64,000 nt of DNA from Anaerobacillus alkaliphilus (GTDB taxonomy: Bacteria; Bacillota; Bacilli; Bacillales; Anaerobacillaceae): positions 124,001-188,000 of the forward strand of contig NZ_QOUX01000047.1 of NCBI RefSeq assembly GCF_004116265.1. The letters are read 5' to 3'. The position numbers were made by a program, and so were the translations under genes. Below, in pieces: positions 11,471-20,957 of this stretch. Numbering within the stretch: the first letter of the stretch is position 1; every line of letters begins with the position of its first letter. The notes beneath the pieces are model-generated. The model did no database searches. It saw only the letters and a list, made by a program, of their open reading frames with translations, and was not told the origin of the DNA.

Positions 11471-12947
11471 AAAAGTAATGATATCAATGAGTATTTTGGT
11501 TGTTTTGTTTGTAACCACTTTTTCCATTTTTTATTTTTCAAAAGGCTCTTTAACAGAGCCGACTGCTAATGGTCAGACACCGTTAAAGGAGGAAGAAATG
11601 CCAAGGTTCCGAGAAGCATCTGTCCACGATCCTTCTGTGATCAAAGTAGATGACACATTTTATGTATTTGGTTCTCATTTAGCTGCTGCCAAGTCAACGG
11701 ATTTACTTAATTGGCAACAGATTTCTACAAGTGTAAACGAGACTAATCCTCTTATCCCTAATGTATTCGAGCAATTAGCAGAAACGTTTGAATGGGCACA
11801 AACAAAAACGCTTTGGGCTCCAGATGTGGTTCAGTTAGAGGATGGCAGGTTTTACATGTACTATAACGCTTGTGAAGGAAGCTCACCTAGATCAGCGCTA
11901 GGAGTAGCGGTGGCAGATCACATTGAAGGCCCATATCAAGATTTAGGCATCTTTTTGAAATCTGGGATGTGGGGAGAACCAAGTGAAAATGGCCAAATCT
12001 ATGATCCGAGAGTTCATCCGAATGTTGTCGATCCCCATACGTTTTTTGATGAGGATGGTCAGTTATGGATGGTATATGGCTCTTATTCAGGTGGTATTTT
12101 TATTTTACGGATAGATCCGAAAACAGGGTTTCCATTCCCTGATCAAGGATATGGTAAAAGGTTAATTGGAGGCAATCATAGTCGGATAGAAGGCGCCTAT
12201 ATTCTCTTTAATCCTCAAACAAACTATTACTATATGTATTTGTCATTTGGAGGACTTGATGCAGTAGGTGGTTATAACATTCGAGTCGTTCGATCGAAAA
12301 ATCCTGATGGTCCATACTTGGATGCTGAGGAAAATGAGATGGTAAATGTCAAATCAAATCCTAGTAAACCTTTATTTGATGATGTAACGATCAAACCGTT
12401 TGGTGTGAAATTGATGGGGAATTTTGAGTTTATTAAAAGATATGAAGATGGACCAGCGAGAAGAAATGGCTACGTTTCTCCAGGGCATAATTCAGCTTAT
12501 TATGACAAAGAAACTGGACAGTCTTTTATAATCTTCCATACTCGATTTCCAAGAAGAGGGGAACAACATCAAATTAGAGTTCATCAGATGTTTATGAATA
12601 GTCAGGGGTGGCCTGTGGTTACGCCACATCGTTACGCCGGTGAAACGATTTCTAAAGTAACAACATCGATGGTTGTCGGTGACTATCAATTAATTAATCA
12701 TGGAAAAGATATTTCTGCTGAAATTAAAAACTCAGTCCTAGTAACCTTAAACAAGAATCAAACAATCTCAGGAGAAGTGACAGGAACATGGTCATTAAAA
12801 GGAGATTTCATGGTTGAATTGACTGTGGATGGGAAGATCTATGACGGAGTATTTCATAAACAATGGGATGAATCTTTGAAAAGCTATGTCATGACTTTTA
12901 GTGCATTATCTAACGAGGGAATTTCGATTTGGGGATCCCAACAATAA
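11460..12947 (+). CDS. GH43 endo-1,5-alpha-L-arabinanase-like, extracellular
   Basis: A 495-residue GH43 protein with an N-terminal hydrophobic helix (about 7-27) that may be a signal peptide or an uncleaved anchor. The catalytic triad is visible as VHDPSVIKVDD (base), VVDPHTFFDEDG (modulator) and RIEGAYILF (acid). The C-terminal ~100 residues (VVGDYQLINHGKD to GISIWGSQQ) match the beta-barrel domain found in Bacillus subtilis Abn2-type arabinanases. It would cut linear arabinan outside the cell. Translation is probably coupled to the upstream gene through the 11-base overlap; GGAGAGAGG serves as ribosome site. A close family architecture recurs at 15274 and 32887. Confidence 0.9.
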   Translation: MKTKKVMISMSILVVLFVTTFSIFYFSKGSLTEPTANGQTPLKEEEMPRFREASVHDPSVIKVDDTFYVFGSHLAAAKSTDLLNWQQISTSVNETNPLIPNVFEQLAETFEWAQTKTLWAPDVVQLEDGRFYMYYNACEGSSPRSALGVAVADHIEGPYQDLGIFLKSGMWGEPSENGQIYDPRVHPNVVDPHTFFDEDGQLWMVYGSYSGGIFILRIDPKTGFPFPDQGYGKRLIGGNHSRIEGAYILFNPQTNYYYMYLSFGGLDAVGGYNIRVVRSKNPDGPYLDAEENEMVNVKSNPSKPLFDDVTIKPFGVKLMGNFEFIKRYEDGPARRNGYVSPGHNSAYYDKETGQSFIIFHTRFPRRGEQHQIRVHQMFMNSQGWPVVTPHRYAGETISKVTTSMVVGDYQLINHGKDISAEIKNSVLVTLNKNQTISGEVTGTWSLKGDFMVELTVDGKIYDGVFHKQWDESLKSYVMTFSALSNEGISIWGSQQ

Positions 12948-12978
12948 TTACTTATGATATATAAGGGAGTGCATGTAG

Positions 12979-15264
12979 GTGAATGTTAGACTTCTAGATG
13001 GAATTTTCAAAGATTCACAGGAAAAAGGAAAAGAGTATTTGGTGTACCTAGATGTAGATCGACTTGTAGCACCGTGTTACGAAGCGGTTTCGAAATCTCC
13101 TAAAAAAACCCGTTATGGAGGGTGGGAATCAACCGGTATCAGTGGCCATTCGATTGGACATTGGTTATCTGCCGCGGCCCAGATGTACGTAGAAACCAAC
13201 GATGTGGAGTTAAAGAAAAAGCTAGATTATGCTATCAATGAACTAGAGTATCTTCAAAGTCTTGATCAAGACGGATATGTAAGTGGGTTTGCTAGAAGAT
13301 GTTTTGATCAGGTATTTTCAGGCGATTTTGAGGTGGAACATTTTAGTCTTGCTGGTCAGTGGGTTCCCTGGTACAGTATCCATAAAATTTTCGCTGGGCT
13401 CATTGATGTCTATCAACTCCTAGGTGACAAAAAGGCGTTAGAAGTTGTTATGAAACTAGCGAATTGGGCAAAAAAAGGTACGGACCAACTTACAGATGAC
13501 CAATTTCAAAAAATGTTGATATGTGAACATGGTGGTATGAACGAGGCGATGGCTGATTTATATACGATTACAGGTAATCAAGACTATGTAGATTTAGCAA
13601 TTCGTTTTTGTCATAAAGCGATCCTTGACCCGTTAGCGGAGGAGAGAGATGAGCTTGAGGGGAAGCATGCCAACACGCAAATTCCTAAAGTGATAGGTGC
13701 GGCGAAACTTTACGAAATCACAGGTGAGCAAAGATTTCGGGATATGGCTGTCTTCTTCTGGAATGAAGTAACAAGAAATCGATCATACATTATTGGTGGA
13801 AACAGTATCAATGAACACTTTGGACCGGTGAATAGTGAAAAACTAGGTGTTCAAACGACAGAAACTTGTAATACGTACAATATGTTAAAGCTTACTGAGC
13901 ATTTATTCCAATGGTCTCAGGACGTGGAATACATGGATTACTATGAGAGAGCATTATACAACCACATACTGGCGTCACAAGATCCGGATTCGGGTATGAA
14001 AACGTACTTTGTTTCATCTCAACCAGGCCATTTTAAAGTGTATTGTTCTCCCGATGATTCTTTTTGGTGCTGTACCGGTACCGGAATGGAAAACCCAGCC
14101 CGTTATTCTAGAGCAATTTACAATCTAAAAGATCAAGATTTGTTTGTAAATCTATTTATTGCTTCAGAACTCACAATTTTAGATAAGAAAATGAAGATCC
14201 AGCAGCATACGGACTTCCCAAAGACAAACAGAACAAGCCTGGTCTTTGAAGAGACAGAAGGTGAATGTCTACACTTACATATCCGAGTCCCTTATTGGGT
14301 GACCGGAGATGTCAGAGCAATTGTAAACGGAGAAGAAAGCTATATAGGTACAGGTAATTCCTATCTCACTATAAGTAGACATTGGCACGCGGGAGATAGA
14401 ATTGAAATCGAGCTTCCAATGGGCCTTCATACGTACACTGCAAAGGATGACAACAAAAAAGTTGGGATCATGTACGGACCGATTGTATTGGCGGGTGCAT
14501 TAGGTACAGCCAATTTCCCAGAAACGGATATCCTTGATGATCATTTAAAACTAAATAATCATCCGTTAATAGAGGTACCAAGTCTTATCGCAGATAAAGA
14601 ACAAATAAATGAGTGGGTTAAGCCTGTGGTTGGTTCGCCACTGACTTTCGAAACAGATCCAATAGGGCAGCCGGGAAATGTGAAAGTTACACTAATCCCA
14701 TTTTATCAGTTACATCACCAACGCTACACATTATATTGGAACCTGCTTGATGAAGCAGCCTATCAGACCTTTGTGGATCGAGAACTAGAAGAGTTAGAGC
14801 ATATACGAGCGATTACGATAGATGAAGTGCAGCCAAATGAGCAACAACCGGAAGTAGAACATCAAATTAAAAAGCAACATTCCAACTCGGGGTATTTAAC
14901 GATTGTTCAACAAGGTTGGCGAGATTGTCGAGACGGTGGCTATTTCAGTTATCAAATGAAGGTAGAACCCGCAGAGCAAATGTATTTACTAGTCACTTAC
15001 TTTGGCGGAGACCGGGCAATTGTAATTGATGGGAAAACATATGAGCGTGAGTTTGACATTTTCATTGACGGTACAGTAATTGCGAAGCAGAAGCTTGAAA
15101 GTCGTGCTCCGTATGATGCTACGTTTAATATCTGCTATGAAATTCCAAGTTCATTGACAGAAGGTAAACGAAACGTCGAAGTAAAGTTTGCTTCTTCGGA
15201 AGGAAAGCTTGCTGGTGGTGTTTATGGAGTTAGAATCGTGAATTCAAACAAAGATATCAGTTAG
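12979..15264 (+). CDS. GH127 beta-L-arabinofuranosidase, cytosolic
   Basis: A 761-residue (alpha/alpha)6-barrel protein of the DUF1680/GH127 family typified by HypBA1. The zinc ligands and nucleophile pattern are intact: Glu295 and Cys297 in TTETCNTY, and Cys364-Cys365 in FWCCTGTGMENPARYSR. Glu279 in NEHFGP lies 16 residues before the zinc Glu, as does the acid/base of HypBA1. There is no signal peptide. Beta-linked arabinofuranose is typical of plant hydroxyproline-linked glycans, so this gene widens the diet beyond arabinan. Start GTG 12979 follows AAGGGAG. It sits in the GH43 run with short spacing and is probably co-transcribed. Confidence 0.92.
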   Translation: MNVRLLDGIFKDSQEKGKEYLVYLDVDRLVAPCYEAVSKSPKKTRYGGWESTGISGHSIGHWLSAAAQMYVETNDVELKKKLDYAINELEYLQSLDQDGYVSGFARRCFDQVFSGDFEVEHFSLAGQWVPWYSIHKIFAGLIDVYQLLGDKKALEVVMKLANWAKKGTDQLTDDQFQKMLICEHGGMNEAMADLYTITGNQDYVDLAIRFCHKAILDPLAEERDELEGKHANTQIPKVIGAAKLYEITGEQRFRDMAVFFWNEVTRNRSYIIGGNSINEHFGPVNSEKLGVQTTETCNTYNMLKLTEHLFQWSQDVEYMDYYERALYNHILASQDPDSGMKTYFVSSQPGHFKVYCSPDDSFWCCTGTGMENPARYSRAIYNLKDQDLFVNLFIASELTILDKKMKIQQHTDFPKTNRTSLVFEETEGECLHLHIRVPYWVTGDVRAIVNGEESYIGTGNSYLTISRHWHAGDRIEIELPMGLHTYTAKDDNKKVGIMYGPIVLAGALGTANFPETDILDDHLKLNNHPLIEVPSLIADKEQINEWVKPVVGSPLTFETDPIGQPGNVKVTLIPFYQLHHQRYTLYWNLLDEAAYQTFVDRELEELEHIRAITIDEVQPNEQQPEVEHQIKKQHSNSGYLTIVQQGWRDCRDGGYFSYQMKVEPAEQMYLLVTYFGGDRAIVIDGKTYEREFDIFIDGTVIAKQKLESRAPYDATFNICYEIPSSLTEGKRNVEVKFASSEGKLAGGVYGVRIVNSNKDIS

Positions 15265-15273
15265 GGGAGATTG

Positions 15274-17214
15274 ATGAAAACAATGTCTAATAGTTTACCA
15301 AAAAGAATTTATATCGTGATCATAATCCTTGTTATAGGTATTTCTGCTATTTACGTCGCTAAAGATTTTAGTGCTCCAACGGAACTTCACTTAGAACAAG
15401 AGCAGATCCTTCAGGAAAACCAGCTTACATTTCAAAATGTAGCTGTCCATGACCCTTCTATTATTAAGGTAGATGATACTTATTATGTGTTTGGATCTCA
15501 TGTGGAGGCAGCAAAATCTAACGATCTACAAAAATGGACTCGATTTACTAACGGATACACGACACCGAACAATAAATTATATGGTGATTTAGTATCAAAT
15601 CTTGCTGAGTCTTTTGCTTGGGCAGGTCATAATGACTCGGATAGTAAAGGTGGTTTTTCCGTTTGGGCACCAGAAATTATCTGGAACGAAGATTATATCA
15701 ATGAAGATGGAACGAATGGTGCATTTATGATGTATTATAGTGCCTCGTCTACTTATATTCGTTCTGCCATTGGTTTTGCAGTTGCCCAAAATATAGAAGG
15801 TCCTTTTCACTATGTAGACACAGTTGTCTATTCTGGTTTTACGGAAAATGATGCCTATGACCAAGACAGTGAGATTAATAAAAAGTGGACCTATACCAAT
15901 CTAAAAAAATTAATCGAGGAAGAAACATTGGAATCGCCGAGACCCAGTTGGTTTAACCACGATGGAAGTTATAACAATCAACAGTTCCCTAATGCCATTG
16001 ATGCCAATTTATTTTTTGATCAGGATGGAAAGTTGTGGATGACATACGGTTCTTGGTCCGGTGGAATTTTTCTATTAGAAATGGATAAAGCAACAGGTAA
16101 GGCACTCTATCCGGGGCAGGATGGTACAACTGAGGATGGTAGACTGATCGACCGTTATTTTGGGACAAAAATTTCAGGTGGGTATGGGAAGTCAGGTGAA
16201 GGACCTTATGTAGTCTATGATAAAGAAACGAACTATTACTACCTTTTTGTCACGTACGGTTGGCTAGGGGCTGATGGTGGGTATAATATGAGACTTTTTA
16301 GGTCCACAAGTCCTGAAGGTCCATACGTAGATGCAGCTGGACAAAATGCTGTCCTGTCAGGCAACAGAGATCATGCTCCACTTGGAATTAAACTGATGGG
16401 TAATTTCTTATTTGAAAGAAAACTAGGTGATCATGGTATAGGAATAGGGTTTGGCTATGTATCTCCAGGTCACAACTCATTTTATACAGACCCAGAGACG
16501 GGAAAGCGGTTTTTAGTATTTCACACGAGATTTCCGCAAACAGGTGAGATGCACGAGGTTCGAATTCATCAGATGTTTATGAATAAGGATGACTGGCCGG
16601 TTGTGGGACCATACCGATATGCTGGAGAAAGATTAGAGAAATTAACGAAACAAGAACTTGTCGGTGACTATAAATTTCTTATTCATGGAAAGGATAATTC
16701 AGCTGTCATTAAGAAATCTAGATCGATCCGCTTGAATGAGGATTTTACCGTCTCTGGTGATGTGAATGGTACTTGGGAGTTAACCGGTAATTACGATGCA
16801 GAGCTAACAATTAATGATAGAAGTTATCATGGCGTTTTTGTACGTCAGTGGGATCCGATGGTAAAGCAGTTTGTCTCGACTTTTACAGTGATGTCAAGTG
16901 AGGGTGTTACTTTATGGGGAAGTAAGCTTCCCGATCCGACGGATGAGGAAATCGTTCAAGCCGTTTACACAGACGTAACCATTGGAAATACAGAAAGAGT
17001 GGTCGCAGATTTGTCATTACCTACTGAAGGGACTAGAAATACCGCGATTTTATGGGAAAGTTCAGATGAGAATGTTGTCTCAAAGAATGGAGTTATCACT
17101 AGACCGCCTGTTGGTTCTGAGCCTGTCAACGTAACTCTGACAGCAACAATTATAAAGGCAGAGGTAACGGCCATAAAAAGTTTTGCTGTAACAGTAGTAC
17201 CTTTACAAAGGTAA
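15274..17214 (+). CDS. GH43 endo-arabinanase with C-terminal barrel and atrophied Ig domain, membrane-anchored
   Basis: A 646-residue protein with an N-terminal hydrophobic helix (about 12-30) lacking an obvious cleavage site, hence a likely anchor. The GH43 module has VHDPSIIKVDD, AIDANLFFDQDG and SGEGPYVVYD as the three acidic positions. An Abn2-type C-terminal barrel follows (LVGDYKFLIHGKD to VTLWGSKLP), then a short Ig-like domain at about 550-646 (RVVADLSLPTEGTRNTAILWESSDENVV). Start ATG 15274 is preferred over TTG 15271; AGGGGAG lies 4 bases upstream. The first ~640 residues are strongly similar to the gene at 32887, which adds LamG domains, so one arose from the other by duplication. 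It is the last gene of the 9905-17214 run. Confidence 0.9.
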   Translation: MKTMSNSLPKRIYIVIIILVIGISAIYVAKDFSAPTELHLEQEQILQENQLTFQNVAVHDPSIIKVDDTYYVFGSHVEAAKSNDLQKWTRFTNGYTTPNNKLYGDLVSNLAESFAWAGHNDSDSKGGFSVWAPEIIWNEDYINEDGTNGAFMMYYSASSTYIRSAIGFAVAQNIEGPFHYVDTVVYSGFTENDAYDQDSEINKKWTYTNLKKLIEEETLESPRPSWFNHDGSYNNQQFPNAIDANLFFDQDGKLWMTYGSWSGGIFLLEMDKATGKALYPGQDGTTEDGRLIDRYFGTKISGGYGKSGEGPYVVYDKETNYYYLFVTYGWLGADGGYNMRLFRSTSPEGPYVDAAGQNAVLSGNRDHAPLGIKLMGNFLFERKLGDHGIGIGFGYVSPGHNSFYTDPETGKRFLVFHTRFPQTGEMHEVRIHQMFMNKDDWPVVGPYRYAGERLEKLTKQELVGDYKFLIHGKDNSAVIKKSRSIRLNEDFTVSGDVNGTWELTGNYDAELTINDRSYHGVFVRQWDPMVKQFVSTFTVMSSEGVTLWGSKLPDPTDEEIVQAVYTDVTIGNTERVVADLSLPTEGTRNTAILWESSDENVVSKNGVITRPPVGSEPVNVTLTATIIKAEVTAIKSFAVTVVPLQR

Positions 17215-17267
17215 ATGATCAGTTACCCGTTATAGTATTTTTAAGACAAAATTCATAAATCTATCAA

Positions 17268-17342
17268 TTGACAGTAACCACACCACTGAATATACTTAGT
17301 ATAGTTAATAAAAACATTTAAAGGTTAAACCTTTTATTAATC
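17268..17342 (+). promoter_or_regulatory. Strong sigma-A promoter followed by two operator-like sites
   Basis: TTGACA at 17268-17273 and TATACT at 17291-17296 are separated by exactly 17 bases. Right after the expected transcription start lie AGTTAATAAAAACATTTAAA (17303-17322) and GGTTAAACCTTTTATTAATC (17323-17342), two adjacent copies in opposite orientation of a motif seen elsewhere in the island. Arms TTAATAAAA and TTTTATTAA form an inverted repeat. The position is typical for repressor binding. The regulator is unproven; the two ArsR-type proteins are the obvious candidates. Confidence 0.7.
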
Positions 17343-17392
17343 ACTAGTCTACTTTAATACCCGTTTGATTGATCCTAAGGAGTGATGATACT

Positions 17393-18730
17393 ATGCACGG
17401 CCCTACAAAGCCACCTAGTTATTTAAAGGAACATGAGCGATCGTTAAATCCGAACATGTCTGAATGGTCAATTTACAACTCTCATGACCCCTCAATTTTT
17501 CATGATGGGGATACTTATTACATTTTATCGACTGATACGAAAACTAGTTTATTAACAACCGAGATGAAGTCTGGAGCGCAAATTCGTAAATCAAAGAATT
17601 TAATTGATTGGAAGTGGGTTGGTCATGCGCTAGACGGAGTACCTAAGGAAGCATTTGAGTGGACTGGTGCAAGAGGGTTGTGGGCACCTGAAGTTGTGAA
17701 ATGGGAGAATACGTATTACTTATATTACTGCGCTTCACAGTTTGGTACTAATCAATCTTTTATTGGTGTCGCCACTAGTAATTCAATGGAAGGACCATGG
17801 CAGGACCAAGGTGAAGTATTTAAAACAACGAAGACGGACGAACCGAACGCGATCGACCCAAATCTTATCACTGATCGAAACGGGAATCGATATTTAATCT
17901 ATGGATCTTTTTTCAGTGGAATTTACGCAGCAAGATTGAATCATGATACGGGTAAATTGTTGGAATACGGTGAAGGTGTTTGTATCGCGAGAAGGGAGCA
18001 TGAAACGAAAGAAGGAGCCATTGAAGGTCCATATATGGTTTACCATCCGGATCATGACATGTATTACTTATTTGTTTCCTATGACTCGCTTTTCTCAAAT
18101 TACAATATAAGAGTAGGACGATCAAGAGAAGTTACTGGTCCTTTTGTAGATTTTCATGGGAATGATTTAAAAGATATCGACTATCGCCCTTCAGATGAGA
18201 TTGGAACGAAACTATTAGCTGGTTATCAATTCAGTGATGGAAGTGGCTGGATGGCGCCTGGTCATAACTCGATTCTTGAACAGGATGGTGCCTATTTTAT
18301 TGTTCACCATGCTAGACTATTAGACAAAAAAGATACGTTTTGTTTACATGTGCGACGCATCTTGTGGACAGAGGACGGTTGGCCAATAATCTCACCAGAG
18401 CGCTACGCAGGGGAAAAAATAGAATCAATTGACGAAATCCAGATGATTGGATCGTGGGATGCGATCAAATTTGATCGACTTGTACAGGGAGTCAATCAAG
18501 CGTTTCCGGTAAAGTTTCTTCCTGGAAACATATGCTTGATCAACAATCAAGACTATACATGGAGGAAAGTCGATAATTATACCATTTATGTTAATGAAAA
18601 GAATACATCCGATAAAATGATCGAGTTAAAAGTGTTAAAGGCGTGGGATTGGGAGCTTGATCGCGAAACGATTGTGTTTACGGGAATGGACACAACAGGA
18701 ACATGTATTATCGGGAAAAAACTAGAATAA
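17393..18730 (+). CDS. GH43 alpha-L-arabinofuranosidase/arabinanase, cytosolic
   Basis: A 445-residue GH43 protein without signal peptide or anchor. Candidate catalytic acids are in SHDPSIFHDGD, AIDPNLITDRNG and AIEGPYMVYHP. The C-terminal part has a shortened Abn2-like barrel (MIGSWDAIKFDR to TGTCIIGKKLE). The cytosolic location suggests action on imported oligomers. ATG 17393 is chosen because CTAAGGAGTGAT precedes it; the in-frame TTG at 17369 lies inside the leader. It has its own strong promoter and operator pair just upstream, so it is controlled separately from the 9905-17214 run. Confidence 0.88.
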   Translation: MHGPTKPPSYLKEHERSLNPNMSEWSIYNSHDPSIFHDGDTYYILSTDTKTSLLTTEMKSGAQIRKSKNLIDWKWVGHALDGVPKEAFEWTGARGLWAPEVVKWENTYYLYYCASQFGTNQSFIGVATSNSMEGPWQDQGEVFKTTKTDEPNAIDPNLITDRNGNRYLIYGSFFSGIYAARLNHDTGKLLEYGEGVCIARREHETKEGAIEGPYMVYHPDHDMYYLFVSYDSLFSNYNIRVGRSREVTGPFVDFHGNDLKDIDYRPSDEIGTKLLAGYQFSDGSGWMAPGHNSILEQDGAYFIVHHARLLDKKDTFCLHVRRILWTEDGWPIISPERYAGEKIESIDEIQMIGSWDAIKFDRLVQGVNQAFPVKFLPGNICLINNQDYTWRKVDNYTIYVNEKNTSDKMIELKVLKAWDWELDRETIVFTGMDTTGTCIIGKKLE

Positions 18731-18757
18731 CGGTTTGACGATTTTTTTTGCACCTAT

Positions 18758-18777
18758 GGTTAATAAAAACACTAACA
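18758..18777 (+). promoter_or_regulatory. Operator-like site upstream of GH43 gene
   Basis: GGTTAATAAAAACACTAACA resembles the sites at 17303-17342, sharing the block GTTAATAAAAACA with the first of them. It lies 40 bases before the next gene start and downstream of a possible -35 TTGACG (18735-18740). Probably the same regulator controls both cytosolic GH43 genes. Confidence 0.5.
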
Positions 18778-18817
18778 TAATAACATATAAATTTATAATA
18801 AGAAGGAGCATATATAT

Positions 18818-19792
18818 ATGAGTACTCAACAACATTTTAATAATCCAATTGTAGAGCAACGAGCAGATCCTTGGGTTTACAAGCACGTAGATGGCTACTA
18901 CTATTTTACGGGTTCTGTACCTGAATACGATCGAATCGAACTTCGAAGATCTAGAACAATTCAAGGGTTAGGAGAAGCAAACCCAGTGACCATTTGGCGT
19001 AAATATGATAACGGTCCAATGAGTGCAAATATCTGGGCTCCTGAAATTCATTATATTGATGGGAAATGGTATGTATATTTCGCTGCTGCAAGAACAGCAG
19101 AAACAAATGAAGGACTATTTGATCACCGGATGTTCGTTCTAGAAACCGATTCTGAAAATCCGTTGGAAGGGAATTGGATTGAAAAAGGGCAAATAAAAAC
19201 GCAATGGGAGAGTTTCTCTCTAGATGCTACGACCTTTGAACATAGAGGAATAAGATATTTGGTTTGGCCACAAAAAGACCCAAATATCGTTGGGAATTCT
19301 AATCTTTATATTGCAAAAATGGAAAATCCATGGACCCTCCAAGGAGAAACAATCATGCTGACAACACCTGATTACGAGTGGGAAAGAATTGGTTTTCTAG
19401 TCAACGAAGGACCTGCAGTTTTAATTAAGAACGGGAAAATATTTATTACGTTTTCAGCAAGTGCAACAAATCATCATTATTGTATGGGGCTACTCGTTGC
19501 GGATGAAGAAAGTGACCTACTAGATGTGCGCTCTTGGACAAAACTCCCTGAACCGGTTTTTAAAACAAATGAAGAAACAGGGCAATTTGGACCAGGCCAT
19601 AACAGCTTCACTGTGTCAGAGGACGGAACGGAAGATATTCTTATTTATCACGCAAGAAACTACAAGGAAATTGAAGGTGATCCCCTCTATGACCCAAATC
19701 GTCACACGAGAGCGCAACAAATCTTTTGGGATCAAGATGGAATGCCGATTTTCGGAGTGCCTGTTCGTGACTCAAAATTAGTAAGCTTATAA
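18818..19792 (+). CDS. GH43 family glycosidase, short cytosolic form
   Basis: A 324-residue protein consisting only of the five-bladed GH43 catalytic domain. There is no signal peptide and no extra module. The first acidic position is in EQRADPWVYKHVDGYYYF, the second in SLDATTFEHRG and the third in LVNEGPAVL. The length fits compact GH43 alpha-L-arabinofuranosidases (subfamily 26-like exo-enzymes are an alternative). The start follows AAGAAGGAGC. It ends before a hairpin terminator at 19805. It probably trims short arabinan oligomers in the cytosol; the specificity is inferred. Confidence 0.86.
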   Translation: MSTQQHFNNPIVEQRADPWVYKHVDGYYYFTGSVPEYDRIELRRSRTIQGLGEANPVTIWRKYDNGPMSANIWAPEIHYIDGKWYVYFAAARTAETNEGLFDHRMFVLETDSENPLEGNWIEKGQIKTQWESFSLDATTFEHRGIRYLVWPQKDPNIVGNSNLYIAKMENPWTLQGETIMLTTPDYEWERIGFLVNEGPAVLIKNGKIFITFSASATNHHYCMGLLVADEESDLLDVRSWTKLPEPVFKTNEETGQFGPGHNSFTVSEDGTEDILIYHARNYKEIEGDPLYDPNRHTRAQQIFWDQDGMPIFGVPVRDSKLVSL

Positions 19793-19804
19793 ACTTATTT
19801 TCAT

Positions 19805-19837
19805 GGGGTGCCGGTTTTGGGGCATCCTTCTTTTTTT
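19805..19837 (+). terminator. Intrinsic terminator after short GH43 gene
   Basis: GGGTGCC and GGCATCC pair (one G-T wobble) around a GGTTTTGG loop, and a T-run follows at 19829-19838. It ends the 18818 transcript. Confidence 0.8.
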
Positions 19838-19974
19838 GTAGAGGGGGAAGGGGAGGCGAGGGCGTTCGAGGACATGTCCTCTAAAATTCAAAATTGACAA
19901 AAAACGCGAAAATAACGGAACGTATGTCCACCAAAAATAAATCCACAGCACAAATAGCAATCAACTCATAATAA

Positions 19975-20008
19975 TAGGCTGACCTCAAATTATGAGTCAG
20001 CCTCTTTA
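19975..20008 (-). terminator. Terminator for the minus-strand regulator operon
   Basis: AGGCTGAC and GTCAGCCT form an 8-bp stem with a 12-base loop just after the stop of the minus-strand ArsR-type gene. The tail is modest on both strands, so it may act bidirectionally between converging transcripts. Confidence 0.65.
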
Positions 20009-20018
20009 CACGTTTTGT

Positions 20019-20930
20019 TTAGACCTCTTTCGTATAGAGCAACCTGAAAAGTATATCCTGATTGTAGTTACCAAAACCAGTGCCAAAAATAGTTACTCCA
20101 CCAATGTGCTCGGCATCATCAAGGACTGCAATACGAAATGTCCATTGTTTCTCTCGAATAAAAACCTCATCAATAGTAGTCTCAGAGATTTTGTTGCTGT
20201 CAATATATGTCCCGTTTTTGGTAATCCGAATGTATTTTAAAAGACCATATTGATTTATTACTTTTGGCCACCAATCGGGAGTATACTTGCCAAGTCGGTC
20301 GCCATAATCTCCTGGACTAGTCCACGTTCCTAACTTTACGTTGTTAAGGAAAAACGCAATATCAGATGGCCAGTTTTCATTAGTAAAAGGTGCTTCTGAC
20401 GATATTTCCATTGATATTTCTAGTTCTTTCGGGATTTGACTAGAGAGTAAGAAATTTGGAACCTTATACTCGATATATCCTTTACTAAACCATAGAATTT
20501 TTGCATTGACACGTTCTGGTGCCAAAAGATATCGCGGTTCATCAAATTCTCCAACAATATTTTCGATAGTAGCTAAGCCACAAGTAGGCTCTACTAGAAA
20601 ATCTGTATAATGACCTACAGACAACTCCGTTTGATGATACTCATTCGTACTTCCTTCGTAGAGTGGAAAATTTACTTCTAATCGATCTACATTTAAGATA
20701 CATAATTTTTGAATTCCTGCTTTACCTGGGGTCATTTCAGTTCGAATAATTCCGCTTTTTTCGAGTTTCTTTATGTGCATGGTCATAATTGCACTACTTA
20801 AGCCAACTGCGTTTGCTAGCTCACGCACATTCATTGGTTGAAGAGTTAAATGTTTAATCATTGAAAGCCTTACTTCACTAGCAAGTGCTTCATAAACAGG
20901 GAGAGATTTCGTAGAGATATCTAATATCAT
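20019..20930 (-). CDS. ArsR-type winged-helix regulator with uncharacterised C-terminal domain (copy 1)
   Basis: The 303-residue protein has a winged helix in residues about 1-85 (LPVYEALASEVRLSMIKHLTLQP, then recognition helix SSAIMTMHIKKLEKSGI). The large C-terminal region of about 200 residues is rich in aromatic and beta-prone segments (NWPSDIAFFLNNVKLGTWTSPGDYGDR, FGTGFGNYNQDILFRLLY). I cannot name a domain for it; a sugar-binding jelly-roll sensor is one guess. ATG 20930 is chosen because GGAGG lies 5 bases upstream; the ATG at 20942 would have none. It follows the GH27 gene by 27 bases and is probably co-transcribed with it. A close paralogue lies at 29828. It likely regulates arabinan genes. 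Confidence 0.8.
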   Translation of the reverse strand: MILDISTKSLPVYEALASEVRLSMIKHLTLQPMNVRELANAVGLSSAIMTMHIKKLEKSGIIRTEMTPGKAGIQKLCILNVDRLEVNFPLYEGSTNEYHQTELSVGHYTDFLVEPTCGLATIENIVGEFDEPRYLLAPERVNAKILWFSKGYIEYKVPNFLLSSQIPKELEISMEISSEAPFTNENWPSDIAFFLNNVKLGTWTSPGDYGDRLGKYTPDWWPKVINQYGLLKYIRITKNGTYIDSNKISETTIDEVFIREKQWTFRIAVLDDAEHIGGVTIFGTGFGNYNQDILFRLLYTKEV

Positions 20931-20957
20931 AATAGCCTCCATGACTATTGATAAATT

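Noticed and set aside
17369-17392. Upstream TTG start for the 17393 GH43 gene
   Set aside because: The added eight residues would be translated from the ribosome site itself (CTAAGGAGTGAT); ATG 17393 has ideal spacing.
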